A stretch of 64,000 nt of DNA from Moorella mulderi DSM 14980 (GCF_001594015.1 NZ_LTBC01000002.1:186001-250000), one strand, 5' to 3'; shown: positions 1 to 8,123, counted from the first letter of the stretch. The notes: generated by a model not told the origin, from the sequence alone. Numbers and translations are program-made.

Positions 1-853
1 TCGTGCCTTCGGTAGAGCGTGAAGGGATGATGACAATATCCGCCTGGCGGTAAACCTCAGGCATCATCTCCAGGGGCTTCCAGTAGTAAAAACAACGTTC
101 CTGGGTAGCAATCCACTGGGACATGAGCCTTTCGGCGTTGTCATCATGGCCGCGTCCACAAAAATGAAATTCAATCCAGGGATAGCGAGCCGTCAATTTT
201 TCTGCTGCCCGCATTGTTTCATTAATCCCGCGAACGGGAACCAGCCGGCGGGGGAAGAGGACACGGATGGTATCCGTGCTATTTTTTTCCTCCTCAGGTG
301 GGTGAAAAAGGTCAGTATCAACATAATTAGGGATGTACTCCCATTTGTGATAAAAGCCGGGGAGGGTGGCATTGAAGAAGTTAATGGTGTTGGTATCTAC
401 AGAGATTAATTTTTGTGGCCCTGTCAGGGCAATACCAAGCCGCCTTAACCATTCCTGGCGTTCCTCCAGGCGTCCGGCCATGAGGTCGAAACCCGGCCAA
501 TCCCAAAAGATCCCGTGGCTAATGGCAATGCTTTTTTCCCGGGCTATGGGGTAAGCCAGGGTAAGGATGAAATAAATGGCGTAATCAAAGGCCATGGAAT
601 TCTCGTAAAAGGCTGTGCTGAGATCGGGAAAGGTATGGTATTCGCTTCTAGAAACCGGGATGCTGCGGATACGCACGCCATCGAATTCCCGGGTCCAACC
701 GCTGCCTATCTGCCAGACCTCAACATAAAAACCTAGTTCGCGGAGCAGGCGGCAGAGGTCAACCTGGTAACGCTCTGCACCGCCCATAATAATTCTTTCG
801 TTAGTAGGGTGAAAAAAGTTAGTCGTTAATAAAGCTACCTTTTTAGTCGTCAT
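1..853 (-). CDS. Glycosyltransferase family 4 (partial, C-terminus off the left edge)
   Basis: The minus strand is open from ATG at 853 to the window edge, about 284 codons without a stop. The product begins MTTKKVALLTTNFFHP, and residues 25-29 (GGAER) form the N-terminal donor-loop region of GT-B glycosyltransferases. Further on, FPRRLVPVRG opens the C-terminal Rossmann domain, and PEVYRQADIVIIPS followed by the start of an EGT motif matches the nucleotide-sugar site of GT4 enzymes. It should transfer a sugar from a nucleotide donor to a surface glycan or lipid; the substrate cannot be told. The gene at 2223-3338 is a similar GT4, so this looks like a small cell-surface glycosylation cluster. 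The final third is missing only because the window stops. Confidence 0.85.
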   Translation of the reverse strand, partial: MTTKKVALLTTNFFHPTNERIIMGGAERYQVDLCRLLRELGFYVEVWQIGSGWTREFDGVRIRSIPVSRSEYHTFPDLSTAFYENSMAFDYAIYFILTLAYPIAREKSIAISHGIFWDWPGFDLMAGRLEERQEWLRRLGIALTGPQKLISVDTNTINFFNATLPGFYHKWEYIPNYVDTDLFHPPEEEKNSTDTIRVLFPRRLVPVRGINETMRAAEKLTARYPWIEFHFCGRGHDDNAERLMSQWIATQERCFYYWKPLEMMPEVYRQADIVIIPSRSTEGT

Positions 854-893
854 ATCTCTTTATCACCTTCTTGCAATTAGCTCTACAAAGTTA

Positions 894-913
894 AGCCCGG
901 CCGGGGCCGGGCT
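894..913 (-). terminator. GC-rich hairpin after the TasA-like gene
   Basis: AGCCCGGCC at 894-902 and GGCCGGGCT at 905-913 are perfectly complementary. The hairpin lies just downstream of the stop of the minus-strand gene at 919-1380. The following T-tract (TTAACTTT) is weak, so termination efficiency is uncertain. Confidence 0.5.
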
Positions 914-918
914 ATGCT

Positions 919-1380
919 TTAAGCGAGGGGGGAAGCCTGGGCCGTAAAGACCAGATCGACGCTCAAGTCCAGGTTCTGGGCTATGGTACCCGTATTACTA
1001 GGCAGGCTGACGACGAAAGTCAGCAGGTCATCATAGGGCGAAACTAGCAGGCGCCCACTAGAAGGTTGGTTGTATAGACCGGAAAGAGTGCCATTATAGA
1101 GGACTGTTGCTGGGCTGGCTTCGATATAAATGTTTAAGCGGTCGGCAAGTAACTGGGCCTCGCGGGGAGTAGTAGGGCTTACTTCCTTCCAGTCAGCAAA
1201 GATAAAGTAATACTCGTCCACGGTACCGGTATTTGACACTTGCAGCTGGGGCGACCCGACAGCCTGGCCGGGAACCAGGTTGGCCGGGGAAAAAAGGGCC
1301 GTGGTCGGGCTTAAGGTTAGAGCTACATCGGCAGTTCCTGCCGTACTGCCAGTAACAGTGGCACTGGCGGTTAGAGCCAT
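919..1380 (-). CDS. TasA/CalY-like (camelysin-type) structural protein without a signal peptide
   Basis: This 153-residue protein is rich in Ala, Ser, Thr and Val. It has the layout of the TasA/camelysin jelly-roll family: an early stretch (TADVALTLSP), then VSNTGTVDEYYFIF, the usual position of a NTG strand, and alternating beta strands to the end. ATG at 1380 is chosen because AAAGGAGTG lies 8 bases upstream; a GTG at 1389 in the same frame overlaps that ribosome site. Family members normally start with a SipW-type signal peptide, and none is visible here. The protein is therefore cytoplasmic, spore-associated, or exported another way. It sits between glycosyltransferase genes, so it could be a glycosylated surface or spore-coat protein. 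Family assignment is moderate and function is inferred. Confidence 0.6.
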   Translation of the reverse strand: MALTASATVTGSTAGTADVALTLSPTTALFSPANLVPGQAVGSPQLQVSNTGTVDEYYFIFADWKEVSPTTPREAQLLADRLNIYIEASPATVLYNGTLSGLYNQPSSGRLLVSPYDDLLTFVVSLPSNTGTIAQNLDLSVDLVFTAQASPLA

Positions 1381-1499
1381 GCAGATCACTCCTTTTACAA
1401 GCTTTTCTCTTTCCCCTATGCCTTTTGGGTATTGGCAAAGAGGGTCTTTCCTTTTTCTGGATTAGTATTACTATATGCATCTTAGCACGGAGAAGTTAT

Positions 1500-2201
1500 C
1501 TAGTCCTGCCATTTTTCGAGCTTAATTTTATCCGCTGGCCAGAGGATGCTTTCATAATGTTCCCGGGGCATATATTTAAAGGTCGGATCCTGGCTAACGG
1601 CGCGCTCGTATTTAGCCCGGATATCAGCCGGGTTGGCCCAGCCGAGGTGTTTGATCCTTAGATCGCTTTCCAGGTGGGGCAGGTGGCGGTAGGCTAGAGG
1701 CAGGCGGCCGCAGTGAAATTTTTGTAATGGCCAGGCGGCATCCAGCCAGGGCTGGTACTTGACAAGGTAGATAGAAAAACCACGCAGCCAGGGATTCCAG
1801 AGGCCGTCGACGCGGTAGTAGTCTTCCCTGCCCCAGCAATCAAAAAGGCGAAAGCTAATGGCTGGAAAAAAATCCTGTTTTAGCAAATAAGGGAGTTCCC
1901 GGACTGCCCTAGTCTCCAGGAATTCATCGGCATCAAGGGCCAGTATCCATTCGGGGTTGGTAGCTACGGTATAGTGCCAGAGTTCGTGGCGCAACTGGGC
2001 TTCATCCTTAAGAAATAGCGGGGTATCGCGGCAATAAAGTTTAACCATGGGGAAACTCAAACAGATCTCAGGAGTAGCATCCGTAGAGGCATCGTCCAGG
2101 ATGACCAGCTCATCAACATAGTTAGTCAAAGCTTTAAGGCAGCGCTCCAAATAACGATTGGCTTCATTACGGACGATCATCATGGCCGTAACCTTGGGCA
2201 T
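1500..2201 (-). CDS. Glycosyltransferase family 2
   Basis: The 233-residue protein starts MPKVTAMMIVRNEANRYLER, the classic GT2 N-terminus. LVILDDASTDAT at residues 32-43 holds the nucleotide-binding Asp pair, and ILALDADEFLE near 86-96 is the DxD metal site. These enzymes use a nucleotide-sugar donor; the short form with a Trp/His-rich C-terminal half resembles LPS/teichoic-type glycan transferases. Acceptor and sugar are unknown. GGAGGAG lies 12 bases upstream of ATG 2201. It is 21 bases downstream of the GT4 gene on the same strand, so they are probably co-transcribed. Confidence 0.88.
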   Translation of the reverse strand: MPKVTAMMIVRNEANRYLERCLKALTNYVDELVILDDASTDATPEICLSFPMVKLYCRDTPLFLKDEAQLRHELWHYTVATNPEWILALDADEFLETRAVRELPYLLKQDFFPAISFRLFDCWGREDYYRVDGLWNPWLRGFSIYLVKYQPWLDAAWPLQKFHCGRLPLAYRHLPHLESDLRIKHLGWANPADIRAKYERAVSQDPTFKYMPREHYESILWPADKIKLEKWQD

Positions 2202-2222
2202 AGAACTTACTTCTCCTCCGAA

Positions 2223-3338
2223 CTATAGCCTTTCCAAAGGATAAACCTTGCTGATATACTGGCGCCAGCGGGCTTCCCAGAGGCGACGGTCAAAGGCCCG
2301 GGCGGTAGCAGCGGCGTTGGCACCGAGGCGCAGGCGTTCCCGGGGGTGATCAATTAAAAAGCGCAGGGCTTGGGTCAGGTATTCCCTGGTGGGATGGATT
2401 AACAGGCCATTATAGCCATCGATAATCAGGTTGGTAAGTCCGCCAACATTGGTGGCAATAACGGCCTTACCCATGGCCATGGCCTCCAGGCATGAAAAGC
2501 TGGTACCCTCCGAATAAATACTGGGAATAACAACTATATCGGCAGCGGCATAAACCTCCGGCATAGCGTTAAAGTCTGGATGACAGTAAAGGACACGCCC
2601 GTTATGGGCCTCCTTTTGCCGCCAGGCATGAAAAATCTCCAGGTACCGGGGGGTATTTTTATCAATGGCAAAGTGAAATTCCAGGTCGGGGTACTCAGCC
2701 AATAAAGGAGGGATAACCTCTTTCAACAGGTCAAAGCCCCGTTCTGGGGCCAGCCGGCGCGGGTACAAGACGCGTACCCTGGGCTGTTGTTCCTTTTCGC
2801 GGGGATAAAATTGCGTTAAATCGACAAAGTTTGGGATTACCCGGACCTTCTGGTCGGCCAGATTAGGGTAGATGGCCCGAGCAACATTAAGAAAGTTGTA
2901 GTCGCAAGATATGATTAAAGTGGCCTGAATAAGGGCTGCAGCGACATAGTTTTCATAGGCAGCCCGGGCGTGGGCCGGACTGTAACCCGGTAGTTCCCAC
3001 CAGACGCCATGGGAGATGCAAATAGAACGGGGTCGGTAATAGACTTGCTGGAGAATAGAGGAATAAAGCACTCTCCCGCGGACAGTTTCCTCCATTCGTT
3101 TAACAGTTAAGTGCAAATGGTGCTGATCGGCCTGGTAGCCGTATACCGGCCAGCCGCGGAAAGTAGTTTGAAAATCCCGGTGGGCGTTCTGATGGAAGGA
3201 AACTTCATAACCCATCTCTGTCAGGAGTTCTGCCAGGGCGTGGAGGTATCTTTCCAGGCCACCGATTACTGGTTCTTGACCATTCCAGGCCAGCAGGTTG
3301 GGTGTAAAAATAGCTATTTGCCGGTCCAGGAGTATCAC
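2223..3338 (-). CDS. Glycosyltransferase family 4
   Basis: The 371-residue protein is a GT-B glycosyltransferase. The N-terminal domain carries GGLERYLHALAELL (residues 26-39). RVRVLYPRRLAPERG near 187 opens the C-terminal domain. PEVYAAADIVVIPS and the EGTSFSCLEAMAMGKAVIAT stretch (about 258-290) form the GT4 E-x7-E nucleotide-sugar site. It resembles the partial gene at 1-853, which shares the PRRL and PEVY motifs, so the two are probably paralogues of one glycan pathway. The open frame starts at GTG 3338 with a poor ribosome site, so the start is less certain than the family. Confidence 0.88.
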   Translation of the reverse strand: MILLDRQIAIFTPNLLAWNGQEPVIGGLERYLHALAELLTEMGYEVSFHQNAHRDFQTTFRGWPVYGYQADQHHLHLTVKRMEETVRGRVLYSSILQQVYYRPRSICISHGVWWELPGYSPAHARAAYENYVAAALIQATLIISCDYNFLNVARAIYPNLADQKVRVIPNFVDLTQFYPREKEQQPRVRVLYPRRLAPERGFDLLKEVIPPLLAEYPDLEFHFAIDKNTPRYLEIFHAWRQKEAHNGRVLYCHPDFNAMPEVYAAADIVVIPSIYSEGTSFSCLEAMAMGKAVIATNVGGLTNLIIDGYNGLLIHPTREYLTQALRFLIDHPRERLRLGANAAATARAFDRRLWEARWRQYISKVYPLERL

Positions 3339-3400
3339 CCCGTTTTTTCTTCTTTTTTACTCATGTTAACTTATGCTTTTGTTCCATGAACAGTTACTAA

Positions 3401-3435
3401 AAACCCTTCCCAATGCTACCGATCGGGAAGGGTTT
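3401..3435 (-). terminator. Intrinsic terminator of the PRK06851-type gene
   Basis: AAACCCTTCCC (3401-3411) pairs with GGGAAGGGTTT (3425-3435) in an 11-bp perfect stem. Read on the minus strand, it is followed by a short T-run. It begins 6 bases after the stop codon of the minus-strand ATPase gene. Confidence 0.8.
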
Positions 3436-3441
3436 AAAGCT

Positions 3442-4584
3442 TTAGCTTGCTTTTATCAGAGTTTCAGGAAATTCAGAGGCATAGGTCAAGATCCGCTGCA
3501 GGACCTCCTGGCGTTTGGCGTTAATAGCCTCAAAATTCATGGCCGGTATATAGAAGGTCTCCATATAATCATGGGTTAACTTGGCCTGGCGGATATAGGC
3601 CACGGCCCGGTCCAGGCAGGCCTGATAGCGGTAGGCGGCGCTGCCGATCTCGTGGGCGTAAGTTGCCAGCTTATCCCGGTCGATATAGGCCGACAGGTTA
3701 AGTTTCATGGCCATAAGGTCCGGTAAAGACGAGGGATCGTAGGTATGCGGCGGCTGGACGTTCATGGCCGCTGCTTTTATTTCCGGTATAATAACCAGAT
3801 CGATATTCCGAGGATTGAAGGGGCAATGGTAAATCTCCGTATGCAGTCCTTTTTCATGGGCCAGGTCGGCGATACGGGCCAGCACCTGGGGCACGCCGGA
3901 GCCGGGCTCGCCAGAGATGGTATATAGCTGCTGCACATCCTGGAGCAGGGATTCTACATGGCCGGTAATGATGCCATCAGGGGTAATAGCCGTGGCAAAG
4001 AGGTGGCGCACCTTGGCCGGCCGGTCATAGCGTGGCGCTACACCGCTGAAAATGGCATGAAGCAGGTTGGCCACAGCCTTGTTTACCTGACTTTCAATCA
4101 TGCACTCGGAAATATAGCTTTCCCACTCATCGCGGATAACCTTGGCTTCCCGGAGGGCACTGTAGGCTATCTGGAACAAGCGCGCCACCCGTGCGTTGGC
4201 TTTAAGGATTTCCTCTTTATGGGCCCGCATTTTGCTTTCATCCCAGTAGTCTCCCAGGTGAATAATCTCATCTACAGCACCGGGGTTCTTAGGATCAACG
4301 ATATGGGGAGCCGTACCATCGATTAGAGCTACTTTAATGGCCGGGATGACCACGGCATCCAGGGAATTGTTATCGGAGGAGCAGCAGTGGAATTCTACAT
4401 CATAACCTTTAGCCAGCATGGTTTCGCCGATTTTGCGCATGAAGGTGGACTTGCCCACCCCCGGGCCGCCTTTAACGACGAAGATCCGGGTGGCATCTGG
4501 TTCGATAATGTAATCATAAAAAGAATAAAAGCCCTCACAGGTATTGCCGCCGGGGAAAACCCTTCGCAACTTGCCCTGGCCCAT
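3442..4584 (-). CDS. P-loop ATPase of the PRK06851 family
   Basis: The 380-residue protein has two related halves. The N-terminal half carries a Walker A motif, VKGGPGVGKSTFMRKIG (about residues 37-53), and a Cys pair (HCCSSDNNSLD, about 66-76). The C-terminal half repeats the layout: YTISGEPGSGVPQVL near 222 is a degenerate second P-loop, followed by HTEIYHCPFNPRNIDLVIIPE. This fits the PRK06851 family of duplicated P-loop proteins in Firmicutes, whose role is not established. A GGGAGG ribosome site precedes ATG 4584. A 137-bp stretch of this gene (4304-4440) recurs at 27052-27188, across the accessory island. Confidence 0.8.
   Translation of the reverse strand: MGQGKLRRVFPGGNTCEGFYSFYDYIIEPDATRIFVVKGGPGVGKSTFMRKIGETMLAKGYDVEFHCCSSDNNSLDAVVIPAIKVALIDGTAPHIVDPKNPGAVDEIIHLGDYWDESKMRAHKEEILKANARVARLFQIAYSALREAKVIRDEWESYISECMIESQVNKAVANLLHAIFSGVAPRYDRPAKVRHLFATAITPDGIITGHVESLLQDVQQLYTISGEPGSGVPQVLARIADLAHEKGLHTEIYHCPFNPRNIDLVIIPEIKAAAMNVQPPHTYDPSSLPDLMAMKLNLSAYIDRDKLATYAHEIGSAAYRYQACLDRAVAYIRQAKLTHDYMETFYIPAMNFEAINAKRQEVLQRILTYASEFPETLIKAS
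4304..4440. repeat. 137-bp direct repeat, copy 1 (inside the PRK06851 gene)
   Basis: Bases 4304-4440 match 27052-27188 without gaps at 133 of 137 positions, in the same orientation. On the minus strand it encodes residues from MRKIGETMLAKG to GTAPH of the ATPase. All four differences are synonymous third-codon changes. The two copies bracket the 22.6-kb accessory region. Confidence 0.9.
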
Positions 4585-4767
4585 GTTTTAACCTCCCTGT
4601 AAAATTAACTTACTTAAATCTTATGCTTACGGTCCTATACTTTGCTATAGCTTCAATTTTTTCCATCTGGCTACAGGAAGGCGTGAAGCGCGAGCAATGG
4701 TTGAGATCAGGACGTTCCTTGTGGTACAATTTTACAAATAGCACTGTTGTCTCTATACAGGACGTTT

Positions 4768-4980
4768 ATGGAGGTGAAGGTGTTGCTAACCCCTGAAGTG
4801 AACGCGGATGAACTGAATTTGCCGGCAGAGGTAGCGCGAAAACTGAAAGGTAAGCGAGTAACCATCGTGGAGGTGCGCGAGGGATTTCTTCTCAAACCCG
4901 TGGAAGATCCAATTCGTGAGGCACGGGGGATTTTGAAGGGAAAGGGCTTTAACGTAGAAAAGTACCTGCAGTCCAAGTAA
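4768..4980 (+). CDS. AbrB/MazE-like antitoxin
   Basis: This 70-residue protein has an AbrB-type swapped-hairpin pattern: LTPEVNADELNLPAEVARKL, then KGKRVTIVEVREGFLLKPV, followed by a short charged tail typical of toxin-binding segments. ATG 4768 is listed, but GGAGGTGA at 4770-4777 would serve the in-frame TTG at 4783, giving 65 residues; either start is possible. Such genes are normally followed by an overlapping PIN-domain (VapC-like) RNase. Here only the last 27 or so codons of such a toxin remain, directly downstream, so this is probably an orphan antitoxin. It would bind DNA as a dimer and repress its own promoter; that is family knowledge. Confidence 0.7.
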   Translation: MEVKVLLTPEVNADELNLPAEVARKLKGKRVTIVEVREGFLLKPVEDPIREARGILKGKGFNVEKYLQSK

Positions 4981-4981
4981 T

Positions 4982-5077
4982 TGGAAAAGGATCGCTGCCA
5001 GCCTTGTAACTGCGGATCACCATGAGTTCGACCTTATTGCTACCAGGGAAGATATCGCGTTCCGCTGGATAAGGTGA
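4982..5077 (+). pseudogene. C-terminal remnant of a PIN-domain (VapC-like) toxin
   Basis: From 4982 to the TGA at 5075-5077 the frame reads WKRIAASLVTADHHEFD and ends IAFRWIR. The TADHHEF motif with a terminal FRWIR is the usual C-terminus of PIN-domain RNases paired with AbrB-type antitoxins. The preceding 100 or so residues, with the first catalytic Asp/Glu residues, are absent. The fragment starts almost at the antitoxin stop codon, which points to one deletion that removed most of the toxin gene. Confidence 0.75.
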
Positions 5078-5110
5078 TTCCTTACTCCAAATAGCCTTTG
5101 TTTCAACACT

Positions 5111-5138
5111 CCTCACTGTTCAGGTGAGGGGCTTTTTT
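5111..5138 (+). terminator. Intrinsic terminator
   Basis: CCTCAC (5111-5116) pairs with GTGAGG (5124-5129), followed by GGC and a run of six T. It lies downstream of the antitoxin/toxin remnant and would end that transcript. Confidence 0.75.
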
Positions 5139-5194
5139 ATTGCCAAAAAACTATCTTGCTGGGGAAGAGTCTGGTATACGTTTCCGCCGTCAGT

Positions 5195-5396
5195 TCATTT
5201 CCCATATTCTTCCTTAATTACTGTTTTTACCTTTTCGTTAAAGCGGAACCCATTCTGTTCCAGACTATCGAGGATTGGGTCGGTAGCTTCTCTGATTTCT
5301 TTCACACCGGGAAGTTCAGTTCCCTTTAGTACCACTTCATTTGATTAACAGTTCTTTTGGCAACTCGAGATCAATCCTTATAGTTTGGTCCGGCAT
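5195..5396 (-). pseudogene. Small frameshifted gene, antitoxin-like
   Basis: On the minus strand ATG 5396 follows a good GGAAGG site and reads MPDQTIRIDLELPKELLIK, then meets a stop. A second frame continues at once with VVLKGTELPGVKEI through FRFNEKVKTVIKEEYGK to TGA at 5195. Joined by one frameshift the two parts make a protein of about 65 residues. The N-terminus resembles the start of small antitoxins, but the family could not be fixed. No partner toxin is visible beside it. Confidence 0.45.
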
Positions 5397-5513
5397 TTTA
5401 TCGCCTTCCGGTAATACTAACTTTAGTAAAATCATACCATAAGAGATACACGTCCTCAACTTTATGTTTATTATAATCCATCTGTGATATCGTCACCTTG
5501 AAAAAATCTGTAA

Positions 5514-5789
5514 CAGAATCAATTCCCGATTTACGACTCGTATGCGGTTAAGATGCTCACATACCATTTGAATGGGAAAGGCAGGGAAGGGCTCTCGTAT
5601 AAGCAGTTTGCGGCGGGCTTTTCAGCGTTGAAGGATGCCCTGGATTTTCCCGTGACCACTCGGCAACTCGACCGGTACCTGTGGTTGGCAGGCCAGGGCG
5701 GACCATCCAGGAAATGCTCATTGAAATCGATAGACAGCTGAGCATAATCGAAGAAACCGTAAGCAGAGGCTCAAGGCACCCCTGATCAG
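5514..5789 (+). pseudogene. Frameshifted fragment of an unrecognised gene
   Basis: From 5514 one frame reads NQFPIYDSYAVKMLTYHLNG, then LSYKQFAAGFSALKDAL and RQLDRYLWLAGQG. Near 5700 the sense shifts frame and continues RTIQEMLIEIDRQLSIIEETV to a TGA at 5787-5789. Both parts look protein-like, with amphipathic helices. FPIYDSYAVK resembles the C-terminal region of some uncharacterised bacterial proteins, but no family can be named. No start codon with a ribosome site is visible and an upstream in-frame stop lies at 5511, so the N-terminus is missing. Confidence 0.4.
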
Positions 5790-6075
5790 GAAGAATTTCC
5801 ATCAAAAACCGTGTGTCACAGAAAGGCCGGAGTTCCCTTACGGCGAAAAGGATAAAGACGTGTCACACTAATTTTGCGGATTCCCCAGAACACCTGATAG
5901 AAAATATTTTCTAAGACGCCGCTTGTGTATGGTAATCTAAAAGTGACCCACTTTTAAGGAAATGGTAAACAAAAAGGAACCCACCCCCAACAAATCGAAT
6001 CCTGCTGCTAATGGTCAGTAAACTTAGCAGCGGGAGAAAATCGAGGTGTTGGAGATGTCCAGCTAGATTATATCA
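5790..6075. other. Gap without an intact gene; possible insertion-sequence end relics
   Basis: No coding frame with a protein-like product is seen. GTGTCAC occurs twice (near 5814 and 5862), and the second copy leads into ACACTAATTTTGCGG. AAGTGACCCACTTTTAAGG lies near 5941. Motifs of this style occur at the ends of IS21-type elements, but no transposase gene remains, so a relic is only a possibility. Confidence 0.25.
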
Positions 6076-6225
6076 GGGAGAGGTGACGACGTGCGAAAAT
6101 GTTATCCACCGTCATTTTCCGCGGCGCGTGCTGAAACTGGTCATTCCCGGCCTGGTTCTGTTTCTCCTTCTCGGTCTGGCGGCGAAATCCGGCAGCATGG
6201 TTGTGGAACGAGTGGAGGTGCAGCA
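6076..6225 (+). pseudogene. N-terminal fragment of a metallophosphoesterase-like gene
   Basis: The frame reads CENVIHRHFPRRVLKLVIPG followed by a hydrophobic Leu-rich segment (one membrane helix) and SGSMVVERVEVQ, then diverges. It is homologous to the start of the broken metallophosphoesterase gene at 25051, roughly 80% identical at the DNA level over 150 bases, and lacks all catalytic motifs. The two stretches lie in the same orientation on either side of the restriction genes. The similarity stops abruptly and a transposase fragment follows. Confidence 0.6.
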
Positions 6226-6252
6226 AACATTCTTTTGCGAAGATGATACAGG

Positions 6253-6498
6253 GCATACCTGCACCTGATGGCGGAGCTTAATCCCGTCCGTGCAGGGCTG
6301 GTAGAAGAGGTCTGGCAGTATCCTTTGAGCAGTGCCGCGGCGCACCTTGCGAACGGATCCTGCGGCCGCGCAAGAGCGGACCCAAAGGACCCCGGCGGAC
6401 GAGGAACTGAGCAGATTGAGTATGGTGTCCCCCCTGATTTCCAATTATTCTTCGGCTTACAAAATGCAATATTTTTGATAGAATGTCAACCGGGGTGA
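6253..6498 (+). pseudogene. C-terminal fragment of a REP-associated/Y1-type transposase
   Basis: The frame reads AYLHLMAELNPVRAGLVEEV followed by QYPLSSAAAHL. NPVRAGLV with a following W/Y-PxSS segment is the conserved C-terminal block of Y1_Tnp (IS200-like, REP-associated tyrosine) transposases. The catalytic HUH and Tyr residues would lie upstream and are absent. The remaining residues to the stop at 6496-6498 have no clear match. It is a dead fragment fused downstream of the metallophosphoesterase remnant. Confidence 0.65.
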
Positions 6499-6505
6499 AA
6501 AGGTG

Positions 6506-7508
6506 ATGGTCAGAGAACGGCTCAGGCTGGCCCGGCGGACCGCTGGACTGAGTTTGCGGGAATTAGCCAACCGTGTGGGTGTGTCGCCTCAGGCCATTTC
6601 AAAGTATGAAGGAGGCTTAGACATACCAAGTTCCGGTGTCCTGCTCCGTCTGGCAGAGGCGCTCGGGGTCAAGGTTGAATATTTTTTCCGGACGCGTAGG
6701 GTGAACCTTTCCGTGCCGGCTTACCGTAAAAATTCTGCGCTGCGCCGCAAGCAAGAACAAACGGTCCTTGCCCAAATCCAGGGGTGGCTTGAACGATATC
6801 TCGAGATTGAAGCGCTTTTCCCGCCCGGCGACGCCGTACGCGGCTTTGTTTTACCGGAGGGCGTAAATCCCAGGATTACCGTGCTGGAAGAAGCGGAGCG
6901 GGTGGCGGAAGAGCTAAGGGCGGCCTGGCAGTTAGGCTTGGCCTCCATCGAAAACCTGACCGAACTTCTTGAGGATAAAGGGATCAAGGTTGGGTTGGTA
7001 GACGGTGTGGATGGCTTTGACGCCTGCACCTTCATGATGGAGGACAACACCCCGGTCATTGTTATGCGGCGTAGTCTTGCCGGCGACCGCCAGCGCTTCA
7101 ATTTGGCCCACGAATTAGGGCACATTATTCTCCGGCCCGAAAAAGGGGCGAGTGCAGAGAAAGCGGCGCACCGGTTTGCCGGTGCTTTTTTAGTCCCCGC
7201 ACTGGCGGCGCGCCGCGAATTGGGGGAGCAGCGGCAGGCGCTTAGCCTCTACGAACTGCATCATTTCGGAAGCGCTCGCCACGAATTTGTTCCGCGAATT
7301 TCGCCGCCGTGGTTGGGACCAGAAAGAACCAGGCGATGCTCTGCCCCCCGAGGAACCAAAGCGGATGGAACGGCTCGTGATGCGTGCGCTTGCGGAGGAT
7401 CTGATCTCAGAATCCCGTGCCGCCGAACTGTTCGCCAAATCCCTGGCTAAATTTTGGCGGGAGGTGGCCGAGCGGCATGGCGGATTCCCGGCGGATCCAC
7501 GCGAATGA
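6506..7508 (+). pseudogene. XRE regulator with ImmA/IrrE peptidase domain, broken by an internal deletion
   Basis: The N-terminus (residues 1-60) is a helix-turn-helix of the XRE class (LRLARRTAGLSLRELANRVG, then SPQAISKYEGG). The ImmA/IrrE zinc peptidase follows, with FNLAHELGHIIL as its HExxH motif. The frame fails near 7262: after LYELHH the sense jumps to another frame (ISEALATNLFREFRRRGWDQ) and runs to TGA 7506-7508. The block normally found between these parts (LK..yG.SmqA...R...LGI) is missing, so the lesion is a deletion whose length is not a multiple of three. ATG 6506 follows GGGGTGA. The intact gene would cleave or control a regulator and pair with the following PIN gene. The stop of the broken frame is at 7448-7450. 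Confidence 0.8.
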
Positions 7509-7884
7509 CACGAACATCTGGATTGACCTGTATGCCGGCGGGATTATTCACGAAGCGTTCCAACTGCCGCTTCGGTTTATCGCCCCTGATGTGGTTATTG
7601 CCGAATTACGGGTGCCCGATGGACAAACCCTGGTATCCCTCGGATTGCAGCAGGAGGAACTTGCCGGCGACGGGGTCCACCTTGTCATTCAATTAGCAAG
7701 CCGGTATCCCGCGCCCTCGCGCGTGGACCTTTTTGCCCTGGCGCTGGCCAAAGCAAGGGGCGCTGTTTTGCTAACCGGTGACAGGCACCTGCGGAAAGCC
7801 ACGGAACAAGAGAAAGTATCAGTGCACGGGACGCTTTGGATACTGGACGAACTGGTTCGACAGCGGATCGTTACGCCCCAATAA
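7477..7884 (+). CDS. PIN-domain toxin-like protein with a probable premature stop
   Basis: The 135-residue product carries PIN-fold landmarks: NDTNIWIDL (first Asp), VVIAELRVPD (Glu) and ARGAVLLTGDRHLRKA (later acidic residues). Such proteins are metal-dependent RNases and are often encoded beside XRE-ImmA regulators, as here: the start overlaps the end of the upstream gene, with a GGAGGTGG site. After TAA 7882-7884 the same frame continues ARALEKMRAMGSRLPRAECE to a TGA near 7981. GSRLP..EC is the usual tail of this PIN subfamily, so a CAA-to-TAA type nonsense change has probably removed about 33 residues. Whether the shortened protein is active is unknown. Confidence 0.7.
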   Translation: MADSRRIHANDTNIWIDLYAGGIIHEAFQLPLRFIAPDVVIAELRVPDGQTLVSLGLQQEELAGDGVHLVIQLASRYPAPSRVDLFALALAKARGAVLLTGDRHLRKATEQEKVSVHGTLWILDELVRQRIVTPQ

Positions 7885-8123
7885 GCGGCTCGAGCGCTGG
7901 AAAAGATGCGGGCGATGGGAAGCCGCCTGCCCCGCGCCGAGTGCGAACGTCGGCTGAGAAAATGGGGAAGAAGAGACGGTTGACGCTGTAAGGGCTTCGG
8001 CAGGAAAATGGCGGCGATTGGAGAATAAAACAAAAAACGGCCGTTACGGCAGTACGCTCCTTTACGGTTTGAACCTCTAAAAACCGGCTGTTTGGTAAAC
8101 TGTTCATCCTGCAGGAGAAGGTT

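Noticed and set aside
5812-5980. Complete insertion sequence
   Set aside because: Only short motifs like the ends of IS21-type elements occur; there is no transposase frame or clear pair of terminal inverted repeats.
6268-6498. Independent small gene of 76 codons
   Set aside because: The NPVRAGLV block places it as a transposase C-terminus; there is no ribosome site and the sense extends upstream of the ATG.
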